Shown: positions 1 through 7,848, counted from the stretch's first letter. The stretch is DNA of 48,506 nt from Lachnospiraceae bacterium (GCA_024696825.1 JAILGL010000030.1:1-48506); one strand, 5' to 3'. The notes: generated by a model from the sequence alone, not told the origin. Program-made: numbers and translations.

Positions 1-190
1 TTAGGGTAAGTTTTAGTGCTACCTTTGTACCGTTTTCGGCATCATAGGGATTGGACAGATTTGAGTAGTCGTAATATTTGTTAGGCTCAAACCTTAAAAG
101 CGACCTTACATCACTAATCCCCTTTTTTTCAAATTGTGTTAGTTTTGCTTTTGTAATTGGTTTGCTTAACACAAGCTCAGATAAGTCCAC
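1..190 (-). CDS. N-terminus of a RecG-wedge-like protein (runs off left edge)
   Basis: This is a partial gene starting at GTG 190-188 with Shine-Dalgarno AGGAGA 8 nt upstream; the remainder is outside the window. The first ~60 residues read MDLSELVLSKPITKAKL, then a stretch (EKKGISDVRSLLRFEPNKYY) resembling the helical wedge segment of RecG and related proteins, where a 'GI.TV.DLL...P.RY.D' pattern is usual. It would then be a replication or recombination protein of the element. Only the wedge-like start is visible, so a polymerase or other protein with the same module is equally possible. It lies 60 nt downstream of the nuclease gene on the same strand, probably co-transcribed. Confidence 0.55.
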   Translation of the reverse strand, partial: MDLSELVLSKPITKAKLTQFEKKGISDVRSLLRFEPNKYYDYSNLSNPYDAENGTKVALKLTL

Positions 191-250
191 TGTTATTTTC
201 TCCTATTCCCTGAATTTGCGTGTGTGGTTTATAAATGATGAGAGTGTGAT

Positions 251-805
251 TTACTCCGTTTTTGACGGGAAGGCATTTGAGAAACCGTCTTTCCAAAAGC
301 CTATTTTATGTTTCTTTGCGTACTTTTGAGACTTCTCGAATTTAGCCTTGTACTTCTTGTTCGGAGCATAATATACGGCTCTTGCGTAACCCTTTTTAAC
401 GAGCTGATTGTTAAGGAATATGGTTTTACCTGATTTCTTGTAATATACGTAAGCGAGAGTTCTGCCGTATATATCCTTTTTGGATTTGTCGTATTTAAGT
501 GTTACTTTTTTGCCTGAGAGTATTTTCTTGGTAAACTTGGAAGCCTTTTTACCCCAATCCGTGTTTACCAAATCGCTTCTTGTGGCTACGCTTTCAGGAG
601 TATCCACTCCGATAAGACGGACTGTTATTATTTTTCCGTTTTTCTTTATCTTGAATGTATCTCCGTCGGTAACTGATGATACCTTGAAAGACTTTGCCTC
701 TGCCCTTTTTGCATCACCGCAAAAATGTGAGTATACCCCTGTACCTGCAACGATTACAAGGTTTGCGATTAAAAATGTTATGAGAATGTTTTTTATGACT
801 TTCAT
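251..805 (-). CDS. Secreted staphylococcal (thermonuclease-type) nuclease
   Basis: This 184-aa protein has an N-terminal hydrophobic segment (residues ~5-25) acting as signal or anchor, followed by a complete SNase domain. Seen motifs are VTDGDTF, then VRLIGVDTPES (Arg35 and Glu43 of the S. aureus enzyme) and IYGRTLAYVY (Arg87 region), so catalytic residues appear intact. The family cleaves DNA and RNA with calcium; the leader places it outside the membrane. On mobile elements such nucleases may help DNA entry, scavenging or defence against incoming DNA (inference). It probably belongs to the operon of promoter P1-A. Length and motifs are normal for the family. Confidence 0.9.
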   Translation of the reverse strand: MKVIKNILITFLIANLVIVAGTGVYSHFCGDAKRAEAKSFKVSSVTDGDTFKIKKNGKIITVRLIGVDTPESVATRSDLVNTDWGKKASKFTKKILSGKKVTLKYDKSKKDIYGRTLAYVYYKKSGKTIFLNNQLVKKGYARAVYYAPNKKYKAKFEKSQKYAKKHKIGFWKDGFSNAFPSKTE

Positions 806-842
806 AAGCTCTCTCCTTTATAAATGAAAAAAGTGTACGGGG

Positions 843-1019
843 TTACTCCTGCATCAGTTCATCAATGTTTTCATCAATGTATGCGGTGTTGGTTTCGTCA
901 TCATACAACAGACAGGCGTTGTTTGCACCGAAAGGTTGTATTGTGGCGTTGTCAGGAATTTTATCAATTCCCTCTTTTAACTGGCTTACGCTGTTTATAT
1001 TCTTAACTAATATTCTCAT
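843..1019 (-). CDS. Small unknown protein (58 aa)
   Basis: The start is ATG 1019, not the longer in-frame ATG at 1052, because GAGAGGAGA lies just upstream of 1019. The protein begins MRILVKNINSVSQLKEGID and ends with an acidic IDENIDELMQE tail. No family recognised. It sits between the 237-aa protein and the nuclease on the same strand and is likely in one operon with both. A short regulatory or accessory protein is possible but unsupported. Confidence 0.6.
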   Translation of the reverse strand: MRILVKNINSVSQLKEGIDKIPDNATIQPFGANNACLLYDDETNTAYIDENIDELMQE

Positions 1020-1110
1020 ATTGTCTCCTCTCACTTTTGGTAATCGCCCCACCTTACTATCTTATAAAGTGGGGCAACCGCCTATGTATATGGACTTCTA
1101 CTACGGAATT

Positions 1111-1824
1111 TTAGATTGTATGAACGGATTTTGTGAAGCTCTTATAGTCCTTATCTACAAAGACTACCGGAGTCTTAAGGCGATAAACCTTACCGAGCTT
1201 CTTGACAGCCTTTATTACGTCGGTGTCGTTGAGCATTGCTACCTCTTCGGCAGATGCTCTCTGTAAGAGGTATGTTCTTAAGTCTTTGATAGGGACTTCA
1301 GTAAGAGGAACTTCCTCTACATCTGGAGTATCTGTTGGTGTAATGTTCTTCTTTGGTGTACGTCTTGGCTTTCTTTCAGCCTTTGGAGTTTCTGTCTTTG
1401 TTTCCTTTTTAGCCTTTGGCTCTGTCTTTCGCTTACGAGGCTTCTTTGTCTCTGTTGGAGGGTTGATGGCAGGTTCAGCCTGAGTTTCTTCTGCCTTTGT
1501 TTCTTCTACCTTAGTTTCTACCTTAGCTTCAGGCTTCTTTTCAGCCTTTGGAGCTTCTGTCTTTGTTTCTTCTGCCTTGATAGCTTCATCAACTTCGATG
1601 TCGCCATTTTCGATCGCCTGCTTAATTGGGATTGATGCGATTGTGTCGATGTTTGCCTCTAACTGAAGCTTTGCGTTAGGAGACATTTCGTAATCATCTC
1701 CGATTGCAGTGGTGTTACGATGGAAGAACTCCTTAAGACGGTCCTGCTGCTTATCTCCAAACATATAGTCGAGAAGAGTGTCTACCTCTACTCCTGCGTC
1801 AATTGCGTAATCTGATAATAACAT
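1111..1824 (-). CDS. Unknown protein with Lys/Glu/Pro/Thr-rich central region (237 aa)
   Basis: No family recognised. Residues ~1-75 form an ordered N-terminal part (MLLSDYAIDAGVEVDTLLDY, then a DKQQDRLKEFFHRN segment). Residues ~80-175 are low complexity, with repeated ETKAE/ETPKAE/PKAKKE units giving alternating acidic and basic charge. Residues ~180-237 look folded again and end in FVDKDYKSFTKSVHTI. The layout, two small domains joined by a flexible charged linker, suits a DNA- or protein-tethering role, but this is inference. It is the first gene downstream of promoter P1-A. The repeats make the linker length prone to change. Confidence 0.7.
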   Translation of the reverse strand: MLLSDYAIDAGVEVDTLLDYMFGDKQQDRLKEFFHRNTTAIGDDYEMSPNAKLQLEANIDTIASIPIKQAIENGDIEVDEAIKAEETKTEAPKAEKKPEAKVETKVEETKAEETQAEPAINPPTETKKPRKRKTEPKAKKETKTETPKAERKPRRTPKKNITPTDTPDVEEVPLTEVPIKDLRTYLLQRASAEEVAMLNDTDVIKAVKKLGKVYRLKTPVVFVDKDYKSFTKSVHTI

Positions 1825-1887
1825 AGTTTTCTGTTCCTTTCTAAAAAATCTGTTTACTGAATAAACGCCATTTGTTTATCTCTATAA

Positions 1888-1945
1888 TTATACTACCATA
1901 AGTACACACCTACGTCAAGAACTTTTTATCCAATATGTTGAGGAA
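1888..1945 (-). promoter_or_regulatory. Promoter cassette P1-A
   Basis: On the minus strand: -35 TTGACG (1913-1918), 17-nt spacer, -10 TAGTAT (1890-1895). The spacer core is GTGTGTAC followed by TTATG. Upstream is the shared block CCTCAACATATTGGATAA (about 1926-1943). It drives the 1111-1824 gene and probably the genes to its left. Confidence 0.8.
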
Positions 1946-2027
1946 GATAAAATAGTCTTAAGTTGGAATTGGCTTACCACTCAAATGCCGAATGGTAGGT
2001 GTTTTACGATACTTATGATAAATATTT

Positions 2028-2050
2028 TTAAGAGCAAATTATTCTCTTAA
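2028..2050 (-). terminator. Terminator of the C1A peptidase gene
   Basis: The inverted repeat TTAAGAG...CTCTTAA has a 9-nt loop, overlaps the stop codon, and is followed on the minus strand by AAAATATTT. The stem is AT-rich and the T-run is interrupted, so termination may be inefficient. Confidence 0.5.
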
Positions 2051-3426
2051 TTGGTATATGTTAAAACTAAAAATAATTTTTTTCTGTTTCCAAAAAACTT
2101 TTTAAGAGTTTTGTACTTTTTTACTTTTGTTCCTATTTTTATTCTGAATTTGTATTTAAGGTATTTTCTTTTAATCTTTAGTTTCTTCTTAAAATTAAAT
2201 CGCTTGGTCTTATTGTTCTTTTGGAAGATTATGATGACTTTCTTCCTTTTATTAAGCGAAAAGCGAATATATTTTGATTTTTTAACTACCTTTATTTTTA
2301 TCTTCTGAGTTTTGGAGGGTGTGGACACATCTTCTTCATTTGTATCAGGCGTATCCGTAATCTCTCCCTGACTATCATCAGGTTGAGGGGAAACGCTCGT
2401 ATCTGTAGGAATATCAGTAATCTCTCCCTGAGTATCATCAGGCTGTGGAGAAACACTCGTGTCTGTAGGAGTATCTGTAGGAGTGTTTGTATCAGAGTTT
2501 TCCGTTATATCCCAAGGTAAAGACTCGTCTATCTTTGATACGGATGTAAGTAAAGGGTACTGTTTTGTAATTAAATTACTTGGATTTGTTATGTCTGCAA
2601 TTTTTGTCTGAGTCAGACTTAAAGTGAAGAAAACGGGTTCTTGTGTGTATATTTCCTTTTCGTCATAGGAAATCCAATAATATCCGTTACAAAGGGTGTC
2701 TGACGTGATGTTGTTTACATAGTTTGTTCCCCAAGTACCTTTCACAAGCCAAGCACCATTTTTAGACGGTGTTTTTGAAAAGTTCTCCTTTGGGTAATCG
2801 TCATCAAAACCTACAATCGTGATCGCGTGATTTGGATTTACAACAGGGTGGTTGAAATAATATGTGGTGTAACCGTCTTTAGCCGTAAAATATTTTCCGC
2901 CCTCATATATATAAATTGACGTGAGTACGGAGCCGTATTCCTTAATTGCACTTTTAATTGCTGACGGAGTAGGTGTTACATAATGCAAATTTATATCCTG
3001 AACCTCGTAATCTACCGAATAAACGATGTTATTTACAAGTTCATATTTGGGTGTAATTGCTGACAGAGTGGTAACTTTGTCGTAATCAGTTATGTTCATA
3101 TATTCTTTTTTCAGGATTTGAGGGTTGTTTTTTACAAATTCATAAATTACATTGGTGTCTGACACTCCGTTGTTAATCATTTCATTAAAAGAGTATTCAG
3201 GGTAGTAATTCTTCCATATCGCATAAACTATATCCAGTTCACTTACAAATGAAGAAAAGGGTTGGGTTTGATTTAAGGCTATGTGGTCGCAAAGAGTGTC
3301 TGCCCAGCATAATCCGCCGACCTGAGTGCGTACGGGTATCTGTTCTGATTTTGGATTTGTGTAAACTTCCGCTTTGGCTGAAGCTGGGAACAGCAGAATG
3401 AGTAATAGTAGTAATATTTTTTTCAT
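2047..3426 (-). CDS. Secreted papain-fold (C1A) protein with degenerate active site
   Basis: This 459-aa protein has a signal peptide (MKKILLLLLILLFPASAKA). The C1A domain spans about residues 25-260. The catalytic Cys sits in QVGGLCWADTL and the His in NHAITIVGFDD. The Asn motif, normally KNSWG, reads VKGTWGTNY, so the catalytic Asn is replaced by Gly. Next is a Pro/Thr/Asp linker with a duplicated unit (TDTSVSPQPDD...GEITD). The C-terminus is an ~85-residue, very Lys/Arg-rich tail (KTQKIKIKVVKKSKY onward) that could bind wall polymers or nucleic acid. C1A enzymes cleave peptide bonds; without the Asn this may be weak or a pseudo-enzyme. The start has AAAGGAT upstream. It is probably co-transcribed after the 73-aa gene. 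Confidence 0.82.
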   Translation of the reverse strand: MKKILLLLLILLFPASAKAEVYTNPKSEQIPVRTQVGGLCWADTLCDHIALNQTQPFSSFVSELDIVYAIWKNYYPEYSFNEMINNGVSDTNVIYEFVKNNPQILKKEYMNITDYDKVTTLSAITPKYELVNNIVYSVDYEVQDINLHYVTPTPSAIKSAIKEYGSVLTSIYIYEGGKYFTAKDGYTTYYFNHPVVNPNHAITIVGFDDDYPKENFSKTPSKNGAWLVKGTWGTNYVNNITSDTLCNGYYWISYDEKEIYTQEPVFFTLSLTQTKIADITNPSNLITKQYPLLTSVSKIDESLPWDITENSDTNTPTDTPTDTSVSPQPDDTQGEITDIPTDTSVSPQPDDSQGEITDTPDTNEEDVSTPSKTQKIKIKVVKKSKYIRFSLNKRKKVIIIFQKNNKTKRFNFKKKLKIKRKYLKYKFRIKIGTKVKKYKTLKKFFGNRKKLFLVLTYTN

Positions 3427-3456
3427 ATAAAATCCTTTCGGTTTTGCAAATGGAAC

Positions 3457-3678
3457 TTATTTGTATTGTTTTTCCAATTCAAGATTGTTAATGATTGCTT
3501 CTTTGGAAATGAATGGCACACCGTCAAATGTTATCTCATTATATTCTTCTTCGTCTATATTGAGTGTATTATCTATCTTTTTATCATACCATTCAATGAT
3601 TTCGTAAGACAGTTCTTCGGCTTTATAAAGCAGATCGTGCTGTTTTTTAATTTTGTTTGCTATATATTTTGGTATCAT
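3457..3678 (-). CDS. Small unknown protein (73 aa)
   Basis: This short charged, helical protein starts MIPKYIANKIKKQHDLLYKA and contains YEIIEWYDKKID. A good Shine-Dalgarno (AAAGGAGAA) precedes the ATG. It ends 30 nt before the peptidase start, so the two are likely one transcript. No family recognised. Confidence 0.6.
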   Translation of the reverse strand: MIPKYIANKIKKQHDLLYKAEELSYEIIEWYDKKIDNTLNIDEEEYNEITFDGVPFISKEAIINNLELEKQYK

Positions 3679-3802
3679 ATTGTTCTCCTTTCAAATGTTC
3701 TTCTACTAATATATACGTTACAACTTTCCAAATCCCCCAGTTTATATTAGTAATTTTAGGTGTGTGACAGTTGACGGAGTTTCTTATGTTTTGGTAAAAA
3801 TC

Positions 3803-3835
3803 ACCCACAACCATTCAAAAAGAGTGATTGTGGGT
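3803..3835 (-). terminator. Hairpin terminator downstream of HU
   Basis: A 14-bp stem (ACCCACAACCATTC / GAGTGATTGTGGGT, one mismatch) with loop AAAAA is followed on the minus strand by GATTTTT. It lies 112 nt after the HU stop codon. On the plus strand it is followed by TTTTAAT, so it could work in both directions. Confidence 0.65.
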
Positions 3836-3947
3836 TTTAATCATAATAAAGTCACAAATGATTGTTCTTAATAATAGTATTGGTTGTTGTAGATTTTATT
3901 ATTTAGGTAATCTGTGACATTATTAACTTTTTTACGTAACGTGGGAG

Positions 3948-4244
3948 TTACTTCTTTCTCTTGGCTGTTTCCGTCTTTAAGGTCTTGCCGGCTGTAAACT
4001 TAGGCACAAACTTGGAAGAAATCTTAATCTTCTCTCCTGTACTCGGGTTGACACCCTCTCTTGCAGCTCTCTTAACAGACTCGAAAGAACCAAATCCAGT
4101 AAGCTTTACCTTGTTACCCTTTCTGAGTGACTCAGTTATAACGGAAATAAAAGCGTTTGTGAACACTTCTGCTTCTTTCTGAGACATATCAGCTCCTTCA
4201 GCGAGTATCTTGATGAACTCACTCTTGTTGATTTCTTTACTCAT
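3948..4244 (-). CDS. HU/IHF-family DNA-bending protein
   Basis: This 98-aa protein matches the HU fold over its full length: the N-terminal helices (NKSEFIKILAEGADMSQKEA), the GFGSFE turn, and the DNA-gripping arm with NPSTGEKIKI. It ends in a Lys/Arg-rich tail (KTETAKRKK). HU dimers bend and compact DNA and assist replication initiation and site-specific recombination. An element-borne copy could serve its own recombinase or origin (inference). The start is set by AAAGGAT upstream. It lies about 90 nt downstream of the tRNA-like sequence on the same strand. It is slightly longer than the usual 90 residues because of the tail. Confidence 0.93.
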   Translation of the reverse strand: MSKEINKSEFIKILAEGADMSQKEAEVFTNAFISVITESLRKGNKVKLTGFGSFESVKRAAREGVNPSTGEKIKISSKFVPKFTAGKTLKTETAKRKK

Positions 4245-4334
4245 AAAATATCCTTTCTGTTAAAAAATTTTTTGTTAGTACAAAGAACATACTGGGGTTG
4301 ATGTACTTTTGTTACTATGTGACTTATGCCACAG

Positions 4335-4391
4335 GAGGAATACGGGAGTTGAACCCGTCGGTTTTTACCGTTTCCCCAATGAAAATTCCTC
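4335..4391 (-). ncRNA. tRNA-like sequence without a normal anticodon arm
   Basis: Minus strand, 57 nt. There is a perfect 7-bp acceptor-like helix GAGGAAT/ATTCCTC. The T arm is perfect (ACGGG-TTCAACT-CCCGT), with the consensus GGTTCAACTCC core. A short D-arm-like hairpin TTTC-ATTGGG-GAAA follows the acceptor. Between D-like and T arms only 12 nt remain, forming CGGT-AAAA-ACCG, so there is no 5-bp/7-nt anticodon arm and no variable loop. No CCA is encoded. It lies 33 nt downstream of a P2 motif and upstream of HU. It is either a degenerate tRNA or a functional tRNA mimic; the intact outer helices argue for selection. Confidence 0.55.
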
Positions 4392-4424
4392 TCTCTTCAC
4401 AAGAAAATTACCAAAATCATTATA

Positions 4425-4434
4425 TATATGTTAA
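4425..4434 (-). promoter_or_regulatory. P2 motif upstream of the tRNA-like sequence
   Basis: On the minus strand TTAACATATA is preceded by a T-rich run and followed by TATAATG. It ends 33 nt before the 5' end of the tRNA-like sequence, the same spacing seen before protein genes elsewhere in the element. Confidence 0.45.
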
Positions 4435-4519
4435 ATAAAAAAAGTAATTTTTTGTTTATATATTGAAAAAATGATTTAATTTGTTTTTACAATGTAGTTT
4501 GTATTGTTGTGGAATGAGT

Positions 4520-4855
4520 TTACTTGTCGTACTCAAACCATTCTTCAAGAATACAACTCTCAGGGAGTTGCCAGTCAAGTATGTCAAAGAGTGTTATAGC
4601 TTTATCTCTTGCTTCTTCTGATGTAAGTAAAACTTGAGAGTCTTTTGCGTCTTTTATTATAACGCTTATTAAATCATTTAGGGAATAAGCGTTTTCTCTC
4701 TTTACCGTGTTGCTTGGTGTGTATGCGTATTCAGGGATATATATGATGTCATTATCATTATCCCACGTGTCCGCTTTATATCCGTATCCCTGACCGATGT
4801 GTGTTTTAGGCATTGAACGGTTTAAATTGTGGAGAGTAAATTCTTTCTCTGTCAT
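4520..4855 (-). CDS. Unknown protein (111 aa)
   Basis: No family recognised. The protein begins MTEKEFTLHNLNRSMPKTHI, carries an aromatic/acidic stretch (DNDNDIIYIPEYAY), and ends LPESCILEEWFEYDK. Its ATG overlaps the stop of the preceding gene (ATGA), so translation is coupled. It is the last gene of a three-gene unit (5063-5368, 4852-5049, 4520-4855) downstream of promoter P1-B. Confidence 0.65.
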   Translation of the reverse strand: MTEKEFTLHNLNRSMPKTHIGQGYGYKADTWDNDNDIIYIPEYAYTPSNTVKRENAYSLNDLISVIIKDAKDSQVLLTSEEARDKAITLFDILDWQLPESCILEEWFEYDK

Positions 4856-5049
4856 AATTGCCCCTGCTTTCTTACTAAGTGCATATGATGATGAGTTCCG
4901 TCTGTGGTTTTACCGTAGATGTCTGCGTGTAAAGGCTGACTTATGGTAAACATATAGTGAAACCCTGCGTCTTCTGCTTCTTTTTCTGAGAGAAAAGTTC
5001 CCTCAATTGAGAGCATTCCTCTTTCGCTAATGATAATTGTCGGTCCCAT
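4852..5049 (-). CDS. Small unknown protein (65 aa)
   Basis: Begins MGPTIIISERGMLSIEGTFL and ends with a His-rich segment (GTHHHMHLVRKQGQL). A strong Shine-Dalgarno (AAGGAGGAAA) precedes the ATG. The middle gene of the P1-B unit; its stop overlaps the next start. No family recognised. Confidence 0.65.
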   Translation of the reverse strand: MGPTIIISERGMLSIEGTFLSEKEAEDAGFHYMFTISQPLHADIYGKTTDGTHHHMHLVRKQGQL

Positions 5050-5062
5050 AGTGATTTCCTCC

Positions 5063-5368
5063 TTAATAAACCTGAACTTCTGTTACAAGGCAGGACTTAG
5101 CCTGTGGTATAATCTTAAATCTTTCGGTGTATGCAGACATATGTGTGCAAACCTTTTCGAGTTTATCTGAGAGTGAAAGAGTGTCCCAGTTTGCAGGGAT
5201 TACGAAATCTGAAAGGGACTCACCGCGATCTGCGTGTTCCTTGATGTTTGATATTGCGATACCAAGCATTTCCACCTCTTTTAGAGAAAGTATGGTTTCG
5301 ATATATACATCCGTGATTGGTGTGTCTGTATCTGCCGATATGAAATGTAAGGCTAACTGATAAATCAT
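5063..5368 (-). CDS. Unknown protein (101 aa)
   Basis: Begins MIYQLALHFISADTDTPITD. The rest is predicted alpha/beta, with no recognised motif. It is the first gene after promoter P1-B and is also preceded, 30 nt upstream of its ATG, by a P2 motif, so two promoters may serve it. The Shine-Dalgarno is AAAGGAG. Confidence 0.65.
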   Translation of the reverse strand: MIYQLALHFISADTDTPITDVYIETILSLKEVEMLGIAISNIKEHADRGESLSDFVIPANWDTLSLSDKLEKVCTHMSAYTERFKIIPQAKSCLVTEVQVY

Positions 5369-5398
5369 AATAACATCTCCTTTTTATCTTTATATTTA

Positions 5399-5408
5399 TA
5401 TATGTTAA
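5399..5408 (-). promoter_or_regulatory. P2 motif upstream of the 101-aa gene
   Basis: TTAACATATA on the minus strand after a T-rich stretch, 30 nt before the ATG of the 5063-5368 gene and downstream of promoter P1-B. Confidence 0.45.
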
Positions 5409-5466
5409 AAATGTTTTGAAAAAAGTTTTTAGTTTGGAAAAGTTTTGTATATCTTTCACTATGATG

Positions 5467-5519
5467 ATAGTAGCATAAGTGTGTACCTATGTCAAGATAA
5501 ACTTATCCAACATATTGAG
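5467..5519 (-). promoter_or_regulatory. Promoter cassette P1-B
   Basis: -35 TTGACA (5490-5495), 17-nt spacer with core GTACACAC, -10 TACTAT (5467-5472). The upstream block CCTCAACATATTGGATAA begins directly after the stop codon of the 226-aa gene. The segment GATAAGTTTATC just before the -35 box is an inverted repeat. Confidence 0.85.
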
Positions 5520-5520
5520 G

Positions 5521-6201
5521 TTATTTTTCCATATTTATGTGCTTTTCCATTTTTCCAATTTCTTTTCTGAGCTTCTTAAGTGTCTTTTCCGTTGATGAGA
5601 AGTATTCTTCCATAAGATTGTAGGCAGCACTACAGAGTCTTATGTGTTTATCGAAATCTTCTTTATCGGCACATTTCATCAGTGCTATGTTTGAGTCCAT
5701 TATGGCGTTCATATCAGCCTTGAATTTTTTGTATCTGTCTTCCAAAAACGGAATTTGTGTAATCTCAGGGTTGTCCTTTAGGTATCCGTCGTTAGCCAGA
5801 TCGTGAATACACCTTTTTAGTTTCTTGTGTTTTGGGGACTTGGCGATTTTTGAAGCCGTGTCTTTAATGTATTTATGTTGTTGCGATACCATTTTGGCTA
5901 CCTTTGCTTTTAACTGATAATAAATCATTGCTCTCTGACCGAGTATGTTTACAAATTCTTTATCATCTTTTTCAAAGAACGCCGTCGGCATCAGTGATTT
6001 GATGTATTCTACGGTTTTATTGGATACGCCGTTTAAGGTCTGAAAGGACAGTAGGTTCATACTTCCGTCCTCGTATTTCTTTCCCACGATTTGTACTAAG
6101 TCTTCTTCGCCCTTTAACGGAAGGGGTGCGCCACTCATAATGGGTGTTAGGTCAATTTCCTTTAAAGGAAGATTGTAGTTTATCGCTGGTCTTTTACTCA
6201 T
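5521..6201 (-). CDS. Unknown helical protein (226 aa)
   Basis: No family recognised. The N-terminus (MSKRPAINYNLPLKEIDLTP) is proline-containing. From residue ~95 the protein is mostly charged helix (KYIKDTASKIAKSPKHKKLK, then a C-terminal KTLKKLRKEIGKMEKHINME that could be a short coiled coil). The Shine-Dalgarno is AAGGAG. It lies 36 nt after the 522-aa coiled-coil/DUF2325 protein on the same strand, so the two are probably co-expressed and may act together. Confidence 0.7.
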   Translation of the reverse strand: MSKRPAINYNLPLKEIDLTPIMSGAPLPLKGEEDLVQIVGKKYEDGSMNLLSFQTLNGVSNKTVEYIKSLMPTAFFEKDDKEFVNILGQRAMIYYQLKAKVAKMVSQQHKYIKDTASKIAKSPKHKKLKRCIHDLANDGYLKDNPEITQIPFLEDRYKKFKADMNAIMDSNIALMKCADKEDFDKHIRLCSAAYNLMEEYFSSTEKTLKKLRKEIGKMEKHINMEK

Positions 6202-6237
6202 AGCTTTAATCTCCTTGTCTTTTATAAATGAAAGAAG

Positions 6238-7806
6238 TTATTTGGTTAGCTGGGTGTATAAAGTCTCAACAATCTTTTTTGCATTGATTGAGTTTACGTG
6301 CAGACATTTGATGTCTCTGCCCTTACAAAGTTCTTTTACCTTAAAATAAGATTTATGAGGACAGTGAGGGGTGCAGACAATGAATACGTCCGTTGTAGGA
6401 TTTAACTTAATCTTTCCCGGTGAGTCCGCGTCCTCAAAAGTAAGGTTTGGAAGATATTTTATAAGTGCGTCTGCCGTGGATTTTTCCAATGCCAATAGCT
6501 GAAATATGTAATCCTTTATCTTTTCTGCCATTTCTTCTACGGTTAACTGTTTTTCAGGCACAGGGGTTGGTGTAGTGTCTTCCTTTTCTTCATTTGTAGC
6601 CTCTTTAGGTTTTGTATCCGTCTGTACCTTATCTGTTTCGTGTTCGAGCTTTGCAATCTTTTTGTTTAGTTCTTTAATTATTTTATCCTTTTCACTGAGT
6701 TTTGCGTTGAGTTTATCCACCTGAGGTTTGTAATTATCAATCTGCTTTTCAATTACAACCTCTTTTTCCTTTGCGTATGTGTTTAACAAATCAATGTATT
6801 TGTCTAGGGAATTTTCTGCATTATAATTGATGAGTGCAGTGTATTCCGCTGATTTTATAAAGCGTTTGAAATTATTGCCAGTAGGATTAAACGGTTTGTT
6901 ATTGTTTTTGCAATAGTTTTCATACCACTCACACGCATTAACAGTGATAAATTTGTTGTAATACTTGCTTGTATGTTTTGAAGTTTTTCCTGTTAAATAT
7001 GTGATTTCAGGACTTTCAAAACTTTGTATTTCTTCGAGTAAATCGTCATCTATCGGTGCTTTGTAATTATGATAAATGTCTTCTGACGGAAGCATATCAT
7101 AAAAGGTGTCTGCTATAAATGAAAACCACATACCGAATAGTACACGCCCGTCAATGAGCATATCATAAATTAACGGAATGAATTGTTTGCACACATTATA
7201 AATGTTGCTGTGATACAAAATATTGTTGTCCGGGTGTGGTTTGTCAGCAGGATATAGACTTAATATATTTACAAAAGCATCAAAATCCCTAAGAAAAGTG
7301 TAGCTGAGTATCAATAAGGAAAATTTTTCTTCAATGCTTGCTGCAAATAAATCGGAGTTTTTTCTAAAAAAGCCTGTTTCTTCAAATGAGGTTTCATTTC
7401 TGAATGTATATATAAAGCTTTTATCCTTACTTTTTTGTTTTATGTAATAATTTATACAGGCACGACAGACATCTTGGTTTTTGACAAAGAAAAGTAACAT
7501 AGGTAAAATACAAATCTGTTCTTTACCCTTAATGTCATATATACTTATAATATGGATTTTTTCTTTTATTTCTTCTGCTTCTTTTGTATCTGCAATTTCC
7601 ACTTCTTCAGCGTTTTTAAGAAATTGTATGGCTAATTTTTTTAACAATTGTTCGGTGTTGTATGCAGAATGTTTTTCAATTATGTGCTGCACGGACTTTT
7701 CTGAGGGATCAGCAAAGAGATTTGTGTATAAATCACTGTGGATAATATCTTTCAAACCTGCCTGTAAATAGCGTGTTTTTATTTGACGTGTTATTTTTTG
7801 TGGCAT
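6238..7806 (-). CDS. Coiled-coil protein with C-terminal DUF2325-like domain (522 aa)
   Basis: Residues 1-~330 have no recognised domain. About residues 340-395 form a long coiled coil (QVDKLNAKLSEKDKIIKELN continues into it), followed by a Thr/Pro/Glu linker. The last ~60 residues match the DUF2325 pattern, with TTDVFIVCTPHCPHKSYFKV and then KCLHVNSINAKKIVETL; family members read 'D.vii.td..sH..y.kvK'. DUF2325 has no established activity to my knowledge. A P2 motif lies 32 nt upstream of the ATG, and AAAAGGAGG precedes the start. Its neighbour downstream is the 226-aa helical protein. It could be a scaffold or a nucleic-acid sensing protein; the function is unknown. Confidence 0.7.
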   Translation of the reverse strand: MPQKITRQIKTRYLQAGLKDIIHSDLYTNLFADPSEKSVQHIIEKHSAYNTEQLLKKLAIQFLKNAEEVEIADTKEAEEIKEKIHIISIYDIKGKEQICILPMLLFFVKNQDVCRACINYYIKQKSKDKSFIYTFRNETSFEETGFFRKNSDLFAASIEEKFSLLILSYTFLRDFDAFVNILSLYPADKPHPDNNILYHSNIYNVCKQFIPLIYDMLIDGRVLFGMWFSFIADTFYDMLPSEDIYHNYKAPIDDDLLEEIQSFESPEITYLTGKTSKHTSKYYNKFITVNACEWYENYCKNNNKPFNPTGNNFKRFIKSAEYTALINYNAENSLDKYIDLLNTYAKEKEVVIEKQIDNYKPQVDKLNAKLSEKDKIIKELNKKIAKLEHETDKVQTDTKPKEATNEEKEDTTPTPVPEKQLTVEEMAEKIKDYIFQLLALEKSTADALIKYLPNLTFEDADSPGKIKLNPTTDVFIVCTPHCPHKSYFKVKELCKGRDIKCLHVNSINAKKIVETLYTQLTK

Positions 7807-7838
7807 ATAAATTTCCTCCTTTTGTAATCTGATATTTA

Positions 7839-7848
7839 TATATGTAAA
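7839..7848 (-). promoter_or_regulatory. P2 motif variant upstream of the DUF2325 gene
   Basis: TTTACATATA on the minus strand (one base different from TTAACATATA), preceded by a run of Ts, 32 nt before the ATG at 7806. Confidence 0.4.
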
